Position numbers and translations under genes: made by a program. The notes beneath the pieces are model-generated. The model searched no databases. It saw only the letters and a program-made list of their open reading frames with translations, and was not told where the DNA came from. Source: Actinomadura pelletieri DSM 43383 (lineage in GTDB: Bacteria; Actinomycetota; Actinomycetes; Streptosporangiales; Streptosporangiaceae). From it: 64,000 bases of DNA. This document shows, in pieces, positions 43,309-52,653 of the stretch. Location: positions 62,001-126,000 of the forward strand of contig NZ_RBWU01000004.1 of assembly GCF_003634705.1 (NCBI RefSeq). Direction: 5' to 3'. Numbering within the stretch: the first letter of the stretch is position 1; each line of letters begins with the position of its first letter.

Positions 43309-43371
43309 CAATTCCAGACTGCTACCCTGGGCGCTGTCAAGAGCCGGTGCACGAAAAGCGGATGTCAGCGG

Positions 43372-44406
43372 GTGGTCTTGCAAGGGGCGAGTGGACGGGC
43401 GACGCTGAAGACGATCGCCGAGCTCACCGGGCTGCACGTGTCCACGGTCTCCCGGGTGCTGAACGGCACCACGACCGGCGCGCGGGCCGCGTCGGCGGCC
43501 ACCGCCGAACGGATCAGACAGGTCGCCCGCGAGGTCGGCTATGTGCCCGACATCCAGGCGGCCGGGCTGCGCCGGCAGAGTTCCCGGCTGCTCGGCGTCA
43601 TGATGGCCAGGCTCACCGACCAGGTGCTCGCCTCCATATATGAAGGCGTCGAACGCGCCGCGACCCGCCACGGCTTCCACACCATGGTGAGCAACACCTG
43701 GGACGATCCGGCCACCCGGCAGGCCCATATCGCGATGCTGCTGTCCCGTCGCGTCGACGCGATGATCTTCGGTGACGCGCATGTGGACGGGACGTTCCTC
43801 GCCGAGTTCGCCACGCACGGCGTCCCGTTCGTGCTGGTCAACCGGCGGGCCGCCGACCATCCCTCGGTCACCTGCGACGATGTCGAGGGCGGCCGCCTGG
43901 CCGCCGAGCACCTCTACGCGCAGGGCCATCGCGACGTGGGCGTGGTGGCCGGGCTGCCCTACGCGGCCAACGGCATCGACCGCACGACCGGCTTCACCCG
44001 CTATTTCGCCGAACGGGGCCGTCCCGTGCCCGGCGACCGCGTCGTGCACGCCAGCTTCGACGCGGCGGGCGGCGCGCTGGCCGCCGAACGGCTGCTGGAC
44101 CTCGACCCCCGTCCCTCGGCGATCTTCGCGGTGAGCGACTTCGCCGCCATCGGCGTGCTCGGCGTGCTCCGCGAGCGCGGGCTGCGCGCCGGACGGGACG
44201 TCGCCGTGGTCGGCTTCAACGACGTGCCGATCGCCGCGCAGCTCACGATTCCGCTCAGCAGCGTCCGCAACCCGATGCACGAGGTCGGCGCGCGGGGCGT
44301 CGACCTTCTCGTCCGACTGATGCGCGGCGAACCGGTCCAACACATCACACTGACTCCCGAACTTCGCGTCCGCGAATCGAGCGCGCGTCCACACACCGGC
44401 GCCTGA
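43372..44406 (+). CDS. LacI-family transcriptional regulator
   Basis: A 344-residue LacI-type regulator with helix-turn-helix ATLKTIAELTGLHVSTVSRVLNGTTTGARAASAATAERIRQVA and hinge DIQAAGLRRQSSRLLGVMM, followed by a periplasmic-binding-type ligand domain (AIFAVSDFAAIGVLGVLRERGLRAG). The frame is open upstream into the operators, so the start must lie further in. GTG 43372 is the first usable one and TTG 43378 is possible. It is divergent from the membrane protein-amidohydrolase-amidase operon, which it probably controls. Confidence 0.88.
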   Translation: MVLQGASGRATLKTIAELTGLHVSTVSRVLNGTTTGARAASAATAERIRQVAREVGYVPDIQAAGLRRQSSRLLGVMMARLTDQVLASIYEGVERAATRHGFHTMVSNTWDDPATRQAHIAMLLSRRVDAMIFGDAHVDGTFLAEFATHGVPFVLVNRRAADHPSVTCDDVEGGRLAAEHLYAQGHRDVGVVAGLPYAANGIDRTTGFTRYFAERGRPVPGDRVVHASFDAAGGALAAERLLDLDPRPSAIFAVSDFAAIGVLGVLRERGLRAGRDVAVVGFNDVPIAAQLTIPLSSVRNPMHEVGARGVDLLVRLMRGEPVQHITLTPELRVRESSARPHTGA

Positions 44407-44455
44407 GCTCTTTCGTGGCCGTGACCGGCCATGTTTTACCTCACGTAGTCACGCC

Positions 44456-44482
44456 TTGACGACGCGGAGACGCCTGTATCAT
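44456..44482 (+). promoter_or_regulatory. Likely vegetative promoter of the sulfate operon
   Basis: TTGACG and TATCAT are separated by 15 bp, about 40 bp upstream of the first gene. The spacing is slightly short for a sigma-70-type promoter but both hexamers are good in this GC-rich context. Confidence 0.5.
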
Positions 44483-44522
44483 CCTTTCTTGACCGAACAT
44501 GTATAGAAAGTGGGGTAACGGC

Positions 44523-45527
44523 ATGCCTGGACGCACGATCGGGTGGCTGCTGGGGATGGCCGCGATCGTCGCGGGGGCGGCGGCCTGCGGCGGGTCGGCC
44601 GACGCCGGGGGCGGGAAGGTCCGGCTCTCGCTGGTGGCCTACTCCACGCCCCAGGCCGCGTACGAGGAGATCATCAAGGAGTACCGCAAGACGCCGGAGG
44701 GCAAGAAGGTCACCTTCACCAAGTCGTTCGCCGCGTCCGGCGAGCAGAGCCGGGCCGTGGCGTCCGGCCTGAAGGCCGACATCGTCGCGCTGTCCCTGGA
44801 ACCGGACATGACGCGCCTCGTCGACGGCGGCTTCGTCGCCCCCGACTGGAACACCGGGCCGGAGAAGGGGATGGTCACCGACTCCGTGGTGGTCCTGGCC
44901 ACCCGCAAGGGCAACCCGAAGAACGTCAGGACGTGGGACGACCTCACCAGGCCCGGTGTCGAGGTCATCACCCCCAACCCCTTCACCTCGGGTGGGGCGC
45001 GGTGGAACGTGATGGCCGCCTACGGAGCCAAGGCGAACAAGGGCGCCGACAAGGCGACGGGCACCGCGTACCTGCACACCCTGTTCAAGAACGTTCCGGT
45101 CCAGGACTCCAGCGCACGCAAGTCGCTGCAGACCTTCTCGGGCGGCAAGGGCGACGTGCTCCTCGCCTACGAGAACGAGGCGATCTTCGCGCAGCAGAGC
45201 AAGCAGCCCCTCGACTACACGGTGCCCGACGCCACGCTCCTGATCGAGAACCCGGTGGCGGTGACGAAGAACAGCGCCAACCCGGAGGAGGCCCGCGCCT
45301 TCCTCAAGTTCCTGTACACCAAGAAGGCGCAGGAGATCTTCGTCAAGAACGGCTACCGGCCCGTGACCGACGGCGTTCCCGGCGCCGAGAAGTTCCCGCG
45401 GCCGTCCGGCCTGTTCACCATCGCCGACCTGGGCGGATGGAAGAAGGTCACCAGCGAGTTCTTCAACCCCAAGAGCGGCATCATGGCCGAGGTCGAGAAG
45501 AGCATCGGCGTCTCGGTGGAGGGTTAG
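44523..45527 (+). CDS. Sulfate ABC transporter substrate-binding lipoprotein
   Basis: A 334-residue binding protein of the sulfate/thiosulfate (Sbp/CysP) family. The signal ends VAGAAAC with the lipidation cysteine. Family segments include LSLVAYSTPQAAYEEIIKEY, TFTKSFAASGEQSRAVASGLKADIVALSLEPDM and TPNPFTSGGARWNVMAAYG, which line the oxyanion pocket in homologues. ATG 44523 is favoured because it starts just before the signal peptide; ATG 44499 adds eight residues. It is the first gene of a sulfate import operon. Confidence 0.9.
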   Translation: MPGRTIGWLLGMAAIVAGAAACGGSADAGGGKVRLSLVAYSTPQAAYEEIIKEYRKTPEGKKVTFTKSFAASGEQSRAVASGLKADIVALSLEPDMTRLVDGGFVAPDWNTGPEKGMVTDSVVVLATRKGNPKNVRTWDDLTRPGVEVITPNPFTSGGARWNVMAAYGAKANKGADKATGTAYLHTLFKNVPVQDSSARKSLQTFSGGKGDVLLAYENEAIFAQQSKQPLDYTVPDATLLIENPVAVTKNSANPEEARAFLKFLYTKKAQEIFVKNGYRPVTDGVPGAEKFPRPSGLFTIADLGGWKKVTSEFFNPKSGIMAEVEKSIGVSVEG

Positions 45528-45533
45528 GACTCC

Positions 45534-46514
45534 GTGGCGACGAGCGAGACGACCCCGGACGTGTCGGTCGAGGGCGTGTCCCAGGACGCGCCCTCGACCG
45601 GGACGGCGCCGGATGAGACGGCGCGGGACGAGACGACGCATGACGAGACGACGCATGACGTGCCCCGGGACGTGACGAGGCGGGGCAGGTCGGCCGGGCG
45701 GTCCCGCAGGTTCACGGGCACCGGGCGGTGGCCGGTCGGCGGCGGGACCGCGATCGGTCTCGGCACCGTGACGATCTTCCTGAGCGCGGTGGTCCTGATT
45801 CCGCTGGGCGCCGTGATCTGGAAAAGCGCCGAACTGGGCCCCGGCGGGTTCTGGGACGCGATCACCACCCCGGACGCCTGGGCCGCGCTGAAGCTCACCG
45901 TCATCGCCTCCCTGTTCGTGGCGCTGGTGAACCTGGTCATGGGCACGCTGATCGCCTGGGTGCTCGTGCGCGACTCCTTCCCCGGGAAGGGCGTGATCGA
46001 CCTGCTGATCGACCTCCCGTTCGCGTTGCCCACCATCGTGGCGGGTCTCGTCCTGCTGACGCTGTACGGGACCGACAGCCCGGTCGGCATCACGCTGGCC
46101 TACACGCGGATCGGCGTGGTGGTGGCGCTGCTGTTCGTGACGCTGCCGTTCGTGGTCCGCACCGTCCAGCCGGTCCTGCTGGAGTTGGACAAGGAGATGG
46201 AGCAGGCCGCGGCGTCGCTGGGCGCGGGAAACTGGACGATCTTCCGGCGGATCATCCTGCCGAACCTGGTCCCGGCCATGCTGGCCGGCACCGCCCTGGC
46301 CTTCACCCGCGCCGTCGCGGAGTTCGGCTCGACGGTGCTGATCTCCGGGAACGTTCCGTTCAAGACCCAGGTCGCCGCCGTCCACCTCTTCGGCCAGATC
46401 GAGAGCGACAACACCGCCGCCGCCGCCGCGATCTCGACGACGCTGCTCACGCTGTCGCTGCTGGTCCTGCTGGCGATCGACCTGCTGCGCCGATGGGGGG
46501 CCCGCCGTGGTTAA
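45534..46514 (+). CDS. cysT: Sulfate ABC transporter permease CysT
   Basis: A 326-residue CysT/CysU-type permease. After a ~70-residue hydrophilic N-terminal extension rich in Asp, Glu and Thr come six helices and the EAA-type loop LDKEMEQAAASLGAGNWTIFRRIILPNLVPAMLAG, then TRAVAEFGSTVLISGN, diagnostic for CysT. The extension carries a duplicated DETTH unit encoded by a 15-bp tandem repeat and is longer than usual for the family. The GTG start lies six bases after the previous stop; the 3' end overlaps cysW by 8 bp. Confidence 0.92.
   Translation: MATSETTPDVSVEGVSQDAPSTGTAPDETARDETTHDETTHDVPRDVTRRGRSAGRSRRFTGTGRWPVGGGTAIGLGTVTIFLSAVVLIPLGAVIWKSAELGPGGFWDAITTPDAWAALKLTVIASLFVALVNLVMGTLIAWVLVRDSFPGKGVIDLLIDLPFALPTIVAGLVLLTLYGTDSPVGITLAYTRIGVVVALLFVTLPFVVRTVQPVLLELDKEMEQAAASLGAGNWTIFRRIILPNLVPAMLAGTALAFTRAVAEFGSTVLISGNVPFKTQVAAVHLFGQIESDNTAAAAAISTTLLTLSLLVLLAIDLLRRWGARRG
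45627..45656. repeat. 15-bp tandem duplication in cysT
   Basis: GACGAGACGACGCAT occurs twice head to tail, in frame, giving DETTH twice in the hydrophilic N-terminal tail of the permease. The tail is outside the transport fold, so variation should be tolerated. Confidence 0.92.
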
Positions 46515-47295
46515 GCACGTGCTCCGCGTGATCGTCCTGCTCTATCTGCTGTTCCTGCTGATCCTGCCGGTGGCGCTGATCGGCTGGCGGACGTTCGGTG
46601 ACGGGCCCGGCCCGTTCATCGACGCGCTCACGACGCATTCGGCGCTGCACGCCTTCCAGGTGACCCTCGTGGTCGCGGGCTGGGCCGTGGTCCTCAACAC
46701 CGTGTTCGGTGTGGTGGCCGCGCTGCTGCTCGCCCGGCACGAGTTCCCGGGCAAACGCCTGCTCAACGCGCTGATCGACCTGCCGCTCGCGGTGTCCCCG
46801 GTCGTGGTGGGCCTGGCGCTGATCCTCGTGTACGGCACGTTCAGCCCGGTCGGCGGCTGGTTCGAGGGCCGCGGCGTCCAGATCATCTTCTCCACGCCGG
46901 GCATGGTGCTGGCGACGGTGTTCGTGTGTCTGCCCCTGGTGGTGCGCTCGATCGTCCCGGTCCTGGAGGAGCTCGGAGACGAGCAGGAGCAGGCCGCGCG
47001 GACGCTGGGGGCGGGCGGCTGGCAGACCTTCCGTCGCGTCACCCTGCCCAGCATCCGGGCGGCGCTCGGCTACGGCATCGTGCTGTCCCTCGCCCGCGCG
47101 CTGGGAGAGTACGGCGCGGTCGCCGTCGTCTCCGGCCGGACGGTCGACGAGACCCAGACCCTGACCCTGTTCGTCGAGGAGCGATTCGAGAACTTCGACG
47201 TACATGCGTCCTACTCCGCCGCGCTCGCGCTGGCGGTCCTCGCGGTCGCCGGGCTGTTGGCGACCAAACTTCTGCGACCCAGGGACGGCTCCTGA
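46507..47295 (+). CDS. cysW: Sulfate ABC transporter permease CysW
   Basis: A 262-residue CysW-type permease with six helices. The EAA-type loop is [35 protein letters not shown], followed by [38 protein letters not shown], typical of CysW. It begins with GTG inside the end of cysT and its stop overlaps the cysA start (TGATG). It pairs with CysT to form the sulfate channel. Confidence 0.93.
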   Translation: MVKHVLRVIVLLYLLFLLILPVALIGWRTFGDGPGPFIDALTTHSALHAFQVTLVVAGWAVVLNTVFGVVAALLLARHEFPGKRLLNALIDLPLAVSPVVVGLALILVYGTFSPVGGWFEGRGVQIIFSTPGMVLATVFVCLPLVVRSIVPVLEELGDEQEQAARTLGAGGWQTFRRVTLPSIRAALGYGIVLSLARALGEYGAVAVVSGRTVDETQTLTLFVEERFENFDVHASYSAALALAVLAVAGLLATKLLRPRDGS

Positions 47296-48269
47296 TGGCG
47301 ATCGAGATTCGTGGTGTGAACAAGTCCTTCGGCGACGCCGCCGTGCTGCGCGACGTGTCGGTGGACGTGACCTCCGGCTCCCTGACCGCGCTGCTCGGTC
47401 CGAGCGGCGGCGGCAAGTCGACGTTGCTGCGCGTGATCGCGGGCCTGGAACGTCCCGACTCGGGCCAGGTGGTGATCTCCGGGCGGGACGCGACCCAGCT
47501 GCCGCCGCAGCGCCGCGACGTCGGGTTCGTCTTCCAGCACTACGCCGCGTTCAAGCACATGACGGTCTTCGAGAACGTCGCGTTCGGGCTGCGGATCCGC
47601 AAGCGTCCCAAGGACGAGATCAAGAAGCGCGTCGGAGAGCTGCTGGACCTGGTCCACCTCGACCAGTTCGCCGAGCGGTACCCGGCGCAGCTTTCGGGCG
47701 GGCAGCGGCAGCGCATGGCCCTGGCGCGGGCGCTGGCCGTGGACCCCGAGGTGCTGCTGCTGGACGAGCCGTTCGGCGCGCTCGACGCCCAGGTCCGCAA
47801 GGAGCTGCGGGCCTGGCTGCGCCGCCTGCACGACGAGGTGCACGTGACGACCGTCTTCGTCACCCACGACCAGGAGGAGGCGATCGAGGTCGCCGACACG
47901 ATCGTGTTGCTGGCCGACGGGGTCGTCCAGCAGCAGGGGGCGCCCGCCGAGATCTACGACAACCCGGCGAGCCCGTTCGTGATGCGCTTCCTCGGGCCCG
48001 TCACCGAGATCGACCGTCGGCTGATCCGGCCGCACGACGTGGAGATCCGGACCGAGCCGGGGGAGGGCACGAGCCCGGCCGTCATCACGCGGGTGGTGCG
48101 CCTCGGGTTCGAGGTCAGGGTCGAGTTCACGGTGCGGGCCTCGGGCGGGGAACACGCCGCCTGGGCCCAGCTGACCAGGGAGACCGTCGAGCGGATCGCG
48201 ATCGAGGAGGGCGCCGAGGTGCACGTTCGCCCCCGCCCGACGATCAAGCATAGTATTCAGATTGCTTAA
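47295..48269 (+). CDS. cysA: Sulfate ABC transporter ATP-binding protein CysA
   Basis: A 324-residue ABC ATPase. Walker A is GPSGGGKST, the signature is [16 protein letters not shown], Walker B is [11 protein letters not shown] and the switch region is [19 protein letters not shown]-type regulatory domain follows with LIRPHDVEI. It completes the sulfate/thiosulfate importer. The 27 bp before the cysteine dioxygenase gene contain no terminator, so the sulfur genes may continue as one transcript. Confidence 0.94.
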   Translation: MAIEIRGVNKSFGDAAVLRDVSVDVTSGSLTALLGPSGGGKSTLLRVIAGLERPDSGQVVISGRDATQLPPQRRDVGFVFQHYAAFKHMTVFENVAFGLRIRKRPKDEIKKRVGELLDLVHLDQFAERYPAQLSGGQRQRMALARALAVDPEVLLLDEPFGALDAQVRKELRAWLRRLHDEVHVTTVFVTHDQEEAIEVADTIVLLADGVVQQQGAPAEIYDNPASPFVMRFLGPVTEIDRRLIRPHDVEIRTEPGEGTSPAVITRVVRLGFEVRVEFTVRASGGEHAAWAQLTRETVERIAIEEGAEVHVRPRPTIKHSIQIA

Positions 48270-48296
48270 GTAGGAAATAGCTGCCATGCTCGTCCC

Positions 48297-48749
48297 ATGA
48301 CAATCAGCACGACCACATCACGGGGTTCTGGACTGGCCGCTACCGCCGCCGAGCTGGCGGAACGCTCCGCCGAATGGCTGCCGCGGGTGCGGCTGGATCC
48401 ACAGGGGCGCTGGTACGAGCGCCTGCACCGGTACGACGATCAGGAGATCTGGCTGATCAGCTGGCTGCCCGGCCAGACGACGGGATTGCATGATCACGGC
48501 GGTTCGCGCGGTGCCTTCGCGGTCGCTCTCGGTAGTCTCCAGGAGCGGGATCTGAGCGGAGTGCGCGAGATCACGCCGGGGCGGGCCCGCGCGTTCGGGC
48601 CCGAGTACGTGCACGAGGTCCGCAACGGGTCGTTCGCGCCCGCGGTCAGCGTGCACGTGTACTCGCCGCCCCTGGCGACCATGAACCGTTACGACCTGGT
48701 CGGCGACCGGCTGGTGCGCCTGGCCACCGAGGAGGCCGCGCAGTGGTGA
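48297..48749 (+). CDS. Cysteine dioxygenase family protein
   Basis: A 150-residue single-cupin thiol dioxygenase that would oxidise L-cysteine (or a related thiol) to the sulfinate. The iron ligands are His65 and His67 (GLHDHGGSRGAF) and His106 (YVHEVRNGS). It lies directly downstream of cysA and its 3' end overlaps the rhodanese gene. The pairing with rhodanese is frequent in actinobacteria and points to turnover of organic sulfur rather than only sulfate uptake. Confidence 0.88.
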   Translation: MTISTTTSRGSGLAATAAELAERSAEWLPRVRLDPQGRWYERLHRYDDQEIWLISWLPGQTTGLHDHGGSRGAFAVALGSLQERDLSGVREITPGRARAFGPEYVHEVRNGSFAPAVSVHVYSPPLATMNRYDLVGDRLVRLATEEAAQW

Positions 48750-49171
48750 GCAGCCCACGGACCATCGACGACGTCCTGACCGACGCGCGGTCGCGCCTGC
48801 GGCGCCTGACCCCCGAGGCGGCGCACGCCCGGTGGGAGGCGGGCGACCTGCTGGTCGACATCCGGCCCGCCGCCCAGCGTGCGGACGAGGGCGAGGTGCC
48901 CGGCGCGCTCGTGATCGAACGCAACGTCCTGGAGTGGCGTCTGGACCCGGCCTCCGACGCCCGCATTCCCCAGGCGACCGGGCATGACGTGCGCGTGATC
49001 GTCCTGTGCTCGGAGGGCTACACCTCCAGCCTGGCCGCCGCGTCGCTGCAGGACCTCGGCCTGAGCCACGCGACCGACGTGGCCGGAGGCTTCCGCGCCT
49101 GGCGCGCCGCGGGCCTGCCCGTCACCGGTGGTGACCGCACGGCGCCCGGTCGGGCAGAATCGGCTGTGTGA
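48743..49171 (+). CDS. Rhodanese-like sulfurtransferase
   Basis: A 142-residue single rhodanese domain. The active loop is [13 protein letters not shown] with the persulfide-forming Cys89; [25 protein letters not shown] is the typical N-terminal half. It overlaps the cysteine dioxygenase gene by 7 bp and the YCII gene by 4 bp (GTGA). It probably handles sulfane sulfur or thiosulfate generated in sulfur metabolism. Confidence 0.9.
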   Translation: MVSSPRTIDDVLTDARSRLRRLTPEAAHARWEAGDLLVDIRPAAQRADEGEVPGALVIERNVLEWRLDPASDARIPQATGHDVRVIVLCSEGYTSSLAAASLQDLGLSHATDVAGGFRAWRAAGLPVTGGDRTAPGRAESAV

Positions 49172-49503
49172 GATATGCGCTGTTGATCTGCGACGACGAG
49201 TCCGTCGCACCGAGCAACGAGGAGATCGCGGCCGACCCGGTGCACCAGGCGTGGTGCGCCGACCTGGCACGGCGCGGCATCAGGGAGACCGGTGTCAGGT
49301 TGCGCCCCGTGGTGGACGCGACATCGGTCCGGGTACGCGACGGCGAGACGCTGATCTCCGACGGGCCGTACGCCGAGACCAAGGACTTCGTCGGCGGAGT
49401 CGTGATCATCGACTGCGCCGACCTGGACGAGGCGATCCAGATCGCCGCCGGCCACCCCTACGCCCGCTGGGGCGGCGTCGAGATCCGTCCCCTCTGGGAA
49501 TGA
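49168..49503 (+). CDS. YCII/DGPF-domain protein
   Basis: A 111-residue YCII-related protein with the signature [36 protein letters not shown]. Such proteins are almost always encoded next to ECF sigma factors of the ECF42 type, as here: its stop overlaps the sigma gene (ATGA). The biochemical role is not established. The GTG start overlaps the rhodanese stop, which links the pair to the sulfur operon. Confidence 0.9.
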   Translation: MRYALLICDDESVAPSNEEIAADPVHQAWCADLARRGIRETGVRLRPVVDATSVRVRDGETLISDGPYAETKDFVGGVVIIDCADLDEAIQIAAGHPYARWGGVEIRPLWE

Positions 49504-50717
49504 CCGCCCCGGAAGAGCGTGTACGGACGGCGGTCGACGCCGCCTACCGGGACGAATGGGGTCAGGTGGTCGCCACGCTGATCGCGTTCACCGGCGACTG
49601 GGACCTGGCCGAGGACTGCGCCCAGGACGCGTTCGCCGCCGCGCTGGCCACCTGGACGCGGGACGGGATTCCCCGCCGCCCCGGCGCGTGGCTCACCACG
49701 ACCGCCCGCAACCGTGCCATCGACCGGTTGCGCCGCGACGCCACGGGGACGGACAAACTCCGTGGGCTCGCCACCCTGACTCCGCCGGAAGAGCCGGCGC
49801 CGGAGCCGATCCCGGACGAACGACTCCGGCTGATCTTCACCTGCTGCCATCCGGCGCTGCCGTTCCCGGCCCGGGTCGCGCTCACCCTGCGCACGCTCGC
49901 CGGGCTGAGCACCGCCGAGATCGCCCGAGCCTTCCTGACCGCCGAGCCCGCCATGGCGCAGCGCCTGGTCCGCGCGAAACGCAAGATCCGGGAGGCCGGC
50001 ATCCCGTACCGGGTCCCGCCCGCCGAGCACCTGCCGGAACGGCTCGCCGCCGTCCTCGCCGTCCTCTACCTGATCTTCAACGAGGGCTATGACGAGGACG
50101 ACCGGCACCCGGCGCTCACGGCGGAGGCGATCGGCCTCGCCCGGGTCCTGGTGACGTTGATGCCGGGGGAGCCCGAGCCGCGCGGACTGCTCGCGCTGAT
50201 GCTGCTGCACGAGGCCCGCCGCGCGACACGCACCCGCGGCGGCGTCCTGGTCACCCTGGAGAACCAGGACCGGTCCCGATGGGACCGGGAGCTGATCGCC
50301 GAGGGCGTGGCGGCGCTCGACCGTGCGCTGGCCCTCGGCCGTCCCGGCCCGTACCAGGTGCAGGCCGCCATCGCGGCCTGCCACGCCACCGCGCCCGACG
50401 CGGCGAGCACGGACTGGCCGCAGATCGCCGTCCTGTACACCGAGCTGGCACGGCTGGCGCCGTCCCCGGTGGTGGAGCTCAACCGCGCCGTCGCGGTCGC
50501 GATGGCCGACGGCGTCCCGGCGGGCCTCGCCCTCGTCGACGAGCTCACGGCGTCGGGCCGGCTCGCCGGCTACCATCTGCTGCCCGCGACCCGGGCCGAC
50601 CTGCTCCGCCGGGACGGCCGCGCCGCCGAGGCCAGGGCGTCCTACGAGGAGGCGCTGAACCTCGCGCCCACCGAGCCCGAACGCCGCTACCTGACCGCCC
50701 GCCTCCGCGACCTCTGA
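49500..50717 (+). CDS. ECF42-type RNA polymerase sigma factor
   Basis: A 405-residue ECF sigma factor with a long C-terminal extension. Region 2 is [22 protein letters not shown] and [20 protein letters not shown]; region 4 is [37 protein letters not shown]. Residues ~200-405 form a helical, TPR-like domain characteristic of the group ([35 protein letters not shown]). There is no anti-sigma gene beside it; the extension and the YCII protein are thought to regulate such factors. Confidence 0.92.
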   Translation: MTAPEERVRTAVDAAYRDEWGQVVATLIAFTGDWDLAEDCAQDAFAAALATWTRDGIPRRPGAWLTTTARNRAIDRLRRDATGTDKLRGLATLTPPEEPAPEPIPDERLRLIFTCCHPALPFPARVALTLRTLAGLSTAEIARAFLTAEPAMAQRLVRAKRKIREAGIPYRVPPAEHLPERLAAVLAVLYLIFNEGYDEDDRHPALTAEAIGLARVLVTLMPGEPEPRGLLALMLLHEARRATRTRGGVLVTLENQDRSRWDRELIAEGVAALDRALALGRPGPYQVQAAIAACHATAPDAASTDWPQIAVLYTELARLAPSPVVELNRAVAVAMADGVPAGLALVDELTASGRLAGYHLLPATRADLLRRDGRAAEARASYEEALNLAPTEPERRYLTARLRDL

Positions 50718-50730
50718 CCCTCGCGGCCGG

Positions 50731-51690
50731 TCACCCCCCGTAGGAGTTCCGCAGGAACTCGTTGAGCTCCTTGCCGGACTTGTCACGCACCTGCTGGACG
50801 AGCCGCTCGTACGCCTCGTCGAGCGCGGAGACGATGTCGGTACGTCCGGACAACTCCGCCGCCCGGAGCGACGACGTGATCTGGTCGACATTGGTGGCGC
50901 CGACCGGGCAGAACGCCACCCCGGGCTGGCTGAGCGCCCAGTGGATCGCCAGCGCCTCGATGGACTGACCGCAGTCCGCCGCGATGGGCCGCAGGTCGTT
51001 GACCACCCACTCCCGGAGGACGGCGCGGGGCTCGTCCGCGAAGATCGGCAGCCCGCCGCGGATGTCGCCGTCCCGCAGCGACCATCCGTCGAGCGTCCTG
51101 CCGGTCAGCAGGCCCCACTCGATGACGTTGTAGGGGACGAGCCCGATCCCGTTCCGCGCGCAGTACTCGCGAACGTCACGGTCACCGGACTGGTCGATGA
51201 GGCTGAGACGGTTCTGCACATGGCTGACGGCGCCGTCGTGGTTGTATTCCTCCAATTGCGGCAACGTCACGTTGCAGACGCCGATCTCCCGGACCTTGCC
51301 CTGGTCACGGAGGTCGAGCATCGCCTGGATGGTCTCGGCGAACGAGGCGTCGGTCGCCTTCGTCGTGGACGTCAGATAAAGGTCGATGTAGTCCAGCCCA
51401 AGGTGACGCAGGGAGTCCTCGCACTGGGCCGTCACCGCGGCCCGACTTCCCTCGCGCCTGGACTCCCGGTCCTTGACGCAGAGCGTGCCCAGCGCGAAGC
51501 GGTCACGGTCGACCGACCGCAGGATCGAGCCGACCAGAGAGTCGACGCCCTCGTAATAAGGCGCCGTCTGGATGTAGCGTCCACCGCCGTCGAGAAATGC
51601 GTGGACGATCCTTTCCGCCTCCTCGGCCGAAACGCGGCTGAACACGTTGCTGAATGGGAAGGTCCCCAGGCCGATACCTTCAGCGATCAT
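50731..51690 (-). CDS. Aldo/keto reductase
   Basis: A 319-residue aldo/keto reductase with a TIM-barrel layout. The usual catalytic Asp and Tyr region appears as GGGRYIQTAPYYEGVDSLVGSIL; LGLDYIDLYLTS and VREIGVCNVTLPQLEE follow, and the NADPH-binding end is VGATNVDQITSSLRA. The canonical Asp of D-T-A-xx-Y seems replaced (IQTAPYY), so activity should be tested. It converges with the sigma gene with a 13-bp gap. A 500-bp non-coding stretch upstream separates it from the accessory island. Confidence 0.82.
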   Translation of the reverse strand: MIAEGIGLGTFPFSNVFSRVSAEEAERIVHAFLDGGGRYIQTAPYYEGVDSLVGSILRSVDRDRFALGTLCVKDRESRREGSRAAVTAQCEDSLRHLGLDYIDLYLTSTTKATDASFAETIQAMLDLRDQGKVREIGVCNVTLPQLEEYNHDGAVSHVQNRLSLIDQSGDRDVREYCARNGIGLVPYNVIEWGLLTGRTLDGWSLRDGDIRGGLPIFADEPRAVLREWVVNDLRPIAADCGQSIEALAIHWALSQPGVAFCPVGATNVDQITSSLRAAELSGRTDIVSALDEAYERLVQQVRDKSGKELNEFLRNSYGG

Positions 51691-52199
51691 GTGGCTCTCC
51701 CCGCAGTCGCGAACTCGTTGACCGTGCCGGAATCCGTTCCGGAATCTCCTCGCTCCGACCGTACTCGGCGGCCCCGCAGGCCATCCGGGTGCGTCATGTT
51801 TCGCGGAGACAGGGATAGTTTGCCAGCTGCTCCCCGGTCGCGGAAGGGATCGATGGATGTGGCGGCCGCGAGGTAAGGAAGGGGACGGAATGGCGGGCCC
51901 GAGGGCGGTGGGCCGGCGCTCGATCCCGTCCGCCGTGGGCCTCCCGCCGGGCCGGCGCGGCGCGGGTTCCGATGACGCGGCATGCCGGGCATCGTCGACC
52001 TGGTTGGGTGCGATGTCCGGATTCGTGGCGGCGATCGTCGCCCCGGACGGAACCCGGCCGCATCGAGGGCCGGTGATTCGAGGGAAACGTGGTTTAGATG
52101 GTGATGCGGACGAGAATGGTCGTATCATGACCGGGCCGGTGCCGGGTTCGACCGCGACGGAACGGGGCGGCCGTGACCACATCCGAGGGAGTGTCCAGC
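51691..52199. other. Non-coding stretch at the left edge of the island
   Basis: I see no convincing gene in these ~500 bp. The open frames here lack family-like sequence and appear to be chance. Possible signals are two direct CCGGAATC copies (51727-51734 and 51739-51746) upstream of the aldo/keto reductase, and a TATCAT hexamer at 52123-52128 in an AT-richer patch that could be the -10 of the island operon, without a clear -35. It separates ordinary genes from the accessory operon. Confidence 0.5.
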
Positions 52200-52610
52200 A
52201 TGCCCGAGGGCGAGCACTTCCGCCCCGAGGTCCGGGTGATGAAACCCGGCCTCGGCGGAGAGGTGGAGTTGGGCCGGACGATCGTGCTCACGTACCAGGC
52301 CGCGTTCTCCGAGGCCGAACTGGACGCGGGAGATCTCTTCGAACGGTCGGACGAGTTTCCCCGGATGCTCGCTTTCACGGTCGGTGCGCGCCAGCTCAAT
52401 TCCGTCCTGGAAACGGCTCTTCTAGGCGCTTCGATCGGCGATTCACTGCGAATCCGGCTGCCCGGTGACGCGATGCGTGACTCATTCGTCCGGGAAAAGC
52501 TTCCCGACGGTGCGGACGTCTGGCTCGATGTGAACATCTCGACCAAATCCTGGAACGTCACCGCGGACGAGTCCCATACGATGTTCGCTCCTCTTGAGGA
52601 TCCCCTGTAA
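52200..52610 (+). CDS. Small FKBP-like protein, first gene of the island operon
   Basis: A 136-residue protein with an FKBP-like core: FTVGARQLNSVLETALLGASIGDSLRIRLP follows the pattern of the FKBP isomerase fold (G..vi.g.e.al.Gm.vGe...i.iP), although the aromatic residues of the isomerase pocket are not obvious. ATG 52200 has GAGGGAG eight bases upstream; GTG 52173 would add nine residues. It is somewhat lower in GC than its neighbours. It starts the co-directional run, 43 bp before the methyltransferase. The role is unknown; a peptidyl-prolyl isomerase or a binding domain are options. Confidence 0.6.
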   Translation: MPEGEHFRPEVRVMKPGLGGEVELGRTIVLTYQAAFSEAELDAGDLFERSDEFPRMLAFTVGARQLNSVLETALLGASIGDSLRIRLPGDAMRDSFVREKLPDGADVWLDVNISTKSWNVTADESHTMFAPLEDPL

Positions 52611-52653
52611 AGAAATACGGCTGCCCTGCGAAACGCGTGACGGTGAGGTGCAC

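Noticed and set aside
43291-43371. Upstream extension of the LacI reading frame
   Set aside because: It would start within the operator sequences and has no ribosome site; the helix-turn-helix begins further in.
44493-44506. LexA-type site GAACATGTATAG
   Set aside because: The second half does not match GTTC, so it is not a palindromic SOS box.
44488-44507. Second promoter TTGACC / TATAGA before the sulfate operon
   Set aside because: The two hexamers are far too close for a sigma-70 promoter.
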